From positions 1 through 5,768 of the forward strand of contig JAKADW010000150.1 in assembly GCA_021820165.1 (NCBI GenBank): a stretch of 5,768 nucleotides of DNA, read 5' to 3'. Positions 4,298-5,768 of this stretch are shown one piece after another. The first letter of the stretch is position 1. Each line of letters opens with the position of its first letter. This DNA is from Bacillota bacterium (lineage in GTDB: Bacteria; Bacillota_E; Sulfobacillia; Sulfobacillales; Sulfobacillaceae). Both the position numbers and the translations under genes were made by a program. A model generated the notes under the pieces. That model was not told the origin of the DNA. It was given only the letters and a program-made list of their open reading frames with translations, and made no database searches.

Positions 4298-5768
4298 CGA
4301 GGTCATCCCCCGACCACTTCTCCATGGCATCCCAGTTGCTCCCGTACTTTAACTCCACGACCAAGGGCACCCGAAGCGTCATGGCTTCCATCATATCGCG
4401 CCGGGCCAGCGTCGCCAGCGACTTTAGCTCTTTGGTGTCCGCGTCCCAAATGAGTTCGTCGTGCACCTGCAAAATCATGTCGCTGGCATAGTCCCCCTCT
4501 CGCATATGCTGGTCGATGACCAACATGGCCTTTTTAATAAGATCGGCCGCACTGCCCTGAATCGCGGTGTTCATCGCCGTCCGTTCTGCGTACTGTCGTC
4601 GCACTCGATTTTTGGTTCGGATTTCCGGCAAAAGCCGGCGACGACCCATGATGGTTGTCACAAATCCATCCTGTCGGGCTCCTTCGAGCACGCTCTCGAA
4701 GTATTCCTTGAGCCGAGGATAACGAGCATAGTAACGGTCGATATAATCTTTCGCCTCGCTCCGGCTCACCCCCGTGTCGCGGGACAGGCCAAAGTCGGAA
4801 ATGCCGTAAATAATGCCAAAGTTTACGGCTTTGGCCCGACTACGCCAAGTGCTGTCCACCTGATCCACCGGGATATTGAAAATTTCGGAGGCCGTTCGGC
4901 GGTGAATGTCTTCCCCTTCCTGAAACGCCTGAATAAGATTCTCATCGGACGCCAAATGGGCCAGCACCCGGAGTTCAATCTGCGAATAGTCGGCCGCCAA
5001 CAATGTCCGTCCGGGGCTGGCGACAAACACACTACGTACCCGCCGACCGAGCGGCAGGCGCACGGGAATGTTCTGCAAGTTCGGGTCACTCGATGACAGT
5101 CGCCCCGTCGCCGTCACCGTCTGATGAAAGGTGGTATGAATGCGGCCATCATCGCCTATTAGCGGCAAGAGCCCTTCCACATAGGTGCTTTCAATCTTCA
5201 CCAACTGCCGATAGGTGAGAATTTGCTCGATTACCGGATGCAAGGGAAGCAACGTTTCCAAGGTCTCGGCGTCGGTGGAAATTCCTGTTTTGGTTCGCTT
5301 CACGGCTGGCAAACCCAGCTTGTTAAACAAGACTTCGCCCAACTGGCGCTGAGAATTAATATTGAAGGTTGCCCCGGAAAGCCGGTAGATTTCGGCCTCG
5401 GTTTCCGCAATCGACGCCTTCAATTCCTCGCCAAGACCATACAGGCGCTCCCGATCGACGGCCACCCCCACCGCCTCCATGCCGGCCAGGACCCGTGTCA
5501 ATGGCAACTCCAATTGCCGATAGACCGGTTCCAGCCCATGCACCTGAAGTGATTCGCCTAACCGCTCCGCCAACATGGTCACGGCTGCCGCGTACTCCCC
5601 GCTTCTTTGTTCCGGCGCTCGGATTCCCGCTTCCTGCAGCAAGAGCGGAATGCTGTAGTCGCGCCGCTCCGTGTCCAATAAATAGGCTTCCAATTTCACA
5701 TCCTCAACGAAGTCGGGGAGCGCCCGACCCTCTTGGATGTGGCGGCGGAGCACCGCCTTACTGCCCCA
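4290..5768 (-). CDS. polA: DNA polymerase I, C-terminal part (5' end outside the window)
   Basis: The frame is open through the right edge, so only the last 492 aa are seen, against about 880 aa for family members. The missing part would hold the start and the 5'-3' nuclease domain. Fragment residues 1-75 are the end of the 3'-5' exonuclease-like domain (EDVKLEAYLLD), and the rest is the family A polymerase. TGRLSSSDPNLQNIP is at 221-235. Motif A is DYSQIELRVLAHLA (260-273), motif B RSRAKAVNFGIIYG (309-322) and motif C VHDE (435-438), giving both metal-binding aspartates, D260 and D437. The O-helix residue is Phe, as in Taq, rather than the Tyr of T7 polymerase. The exonuclease YxxxD motif reads YAAAV, so proofreading is probably lost, as in Bacillus-type enzymes. 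The role is gap filling in repair and Okazaki fragment maturation. It is the first visible gene of the operon. Confidence 0.97.
   Translation of the reverse strand, partial: WGSKAVLRRHIQEGRALPDFVEDVKLEAYLLDTERRDYSIPLLLQEAGIRAPEQRSGEYAAAVTMLAERLGESLQVHGLEPVYRQLELPLTRVLAGMEAVGVAVDRERLYGLGEELKASIAETEAEIYRLSGATFNINSQRQLGEVLFNKLGLPAVKRTKTGISTDAETLETLLPLHPVIEQILTYRQLVKIESTYVEGLLPLIGDDGRIHTTFHQTVTATGRLSSSDPNLQNIPVRLPLGRRVRSVFVASPGRTLLAADYSQIELRVLAHLASDENLIQAFQEGEDIHRRTASEIFNIPVDQVDSTWRSRAKAVNFGIIYGISDFGLSRDTGVSRSEAKDYIDRYYARYPRLKEYFESVLEGARQDGFVTTIMGRRRLLPEIRTKNRVRRQYAERTAMNTAIQGSAADLIKKAMLVIDQHMREGDYASDMILQVHDELIWDADTKELKSLATLARRDMMEAMTLRVPLVVELKYGSNWDAMEKWSGDDLDA

Noticed and set aside
4298..4330. 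Eleven-residue N-terminal extension of MutM.
   Set aside because: The catalytic Pro must directly follow the initiator Met, which fixes the start at 4297.
4461..5096. Long plus-strand frame (211 codons) opposite polA.
   Set aside because: It is an antisense shadow of a highly conserved polymerase coding region, with no recognisable domain or ribosome binding site.

Overview
The window looks like a chromosomal segment of a moderately GC-rich, spore-forming Firmicute. The main evidence is a small acid-soluble spore protein (SASP) domain and a Pol I whose exonuclease-like domain lacks a key proofreading residue, as in Bacillus-type enzymes. The polA-mutM-...-coaE order is also reminiscent of Bacillus and its relatives. 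A Sulfobacillus-like lineage is my best guess, from general resemblance only.

Layout. Bases 1-640 are a small accessory patch on the + strand. It holds an intact ribbon-helix-helix antitoxin gene (116-370), followed with an ATGA overlap by the ruined remains of its PIN-domain (VapC-type) toxin. The toxin has a one-base frameshift, an amber codon and probably an internal deletion. From 642 to the right edge everything is on the - strand and tightly packed. In transcription order it reads: polA (5' part outside the window), mutM/fpg, a 63-aa protein of unknown function, a diverged family-5 solute-binding-like exported protein, coaE, and a membrane-anchored lytic transglycosylase whose reading frame continues into a SASP domain. 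Neighbouring genes overlap by 8, 14 and 28 bp, abut at TAAATG, or are 23 bp apart. One transcript is therefore likely, ending at a clear rho-independent terminator (about 599-629). Its promoter lies beyond the right edge.

How the genes fit together. polA and mutM are DNA repair functions: gap filling, and excision of oxidised purines. coaE makes coenzyme A. The last frame pairs a peptidoglycan-cleaving enzyme with a DNA-coating spore protein. The most interesting point is that this frame has no stop between the two domains, yet a good internal Shine-Dalgarno and ATG sit exactly where a free SASP would start. The two products belong in different compartments, so a nested, separately translated SASP gene is more plausible than a working fusion.
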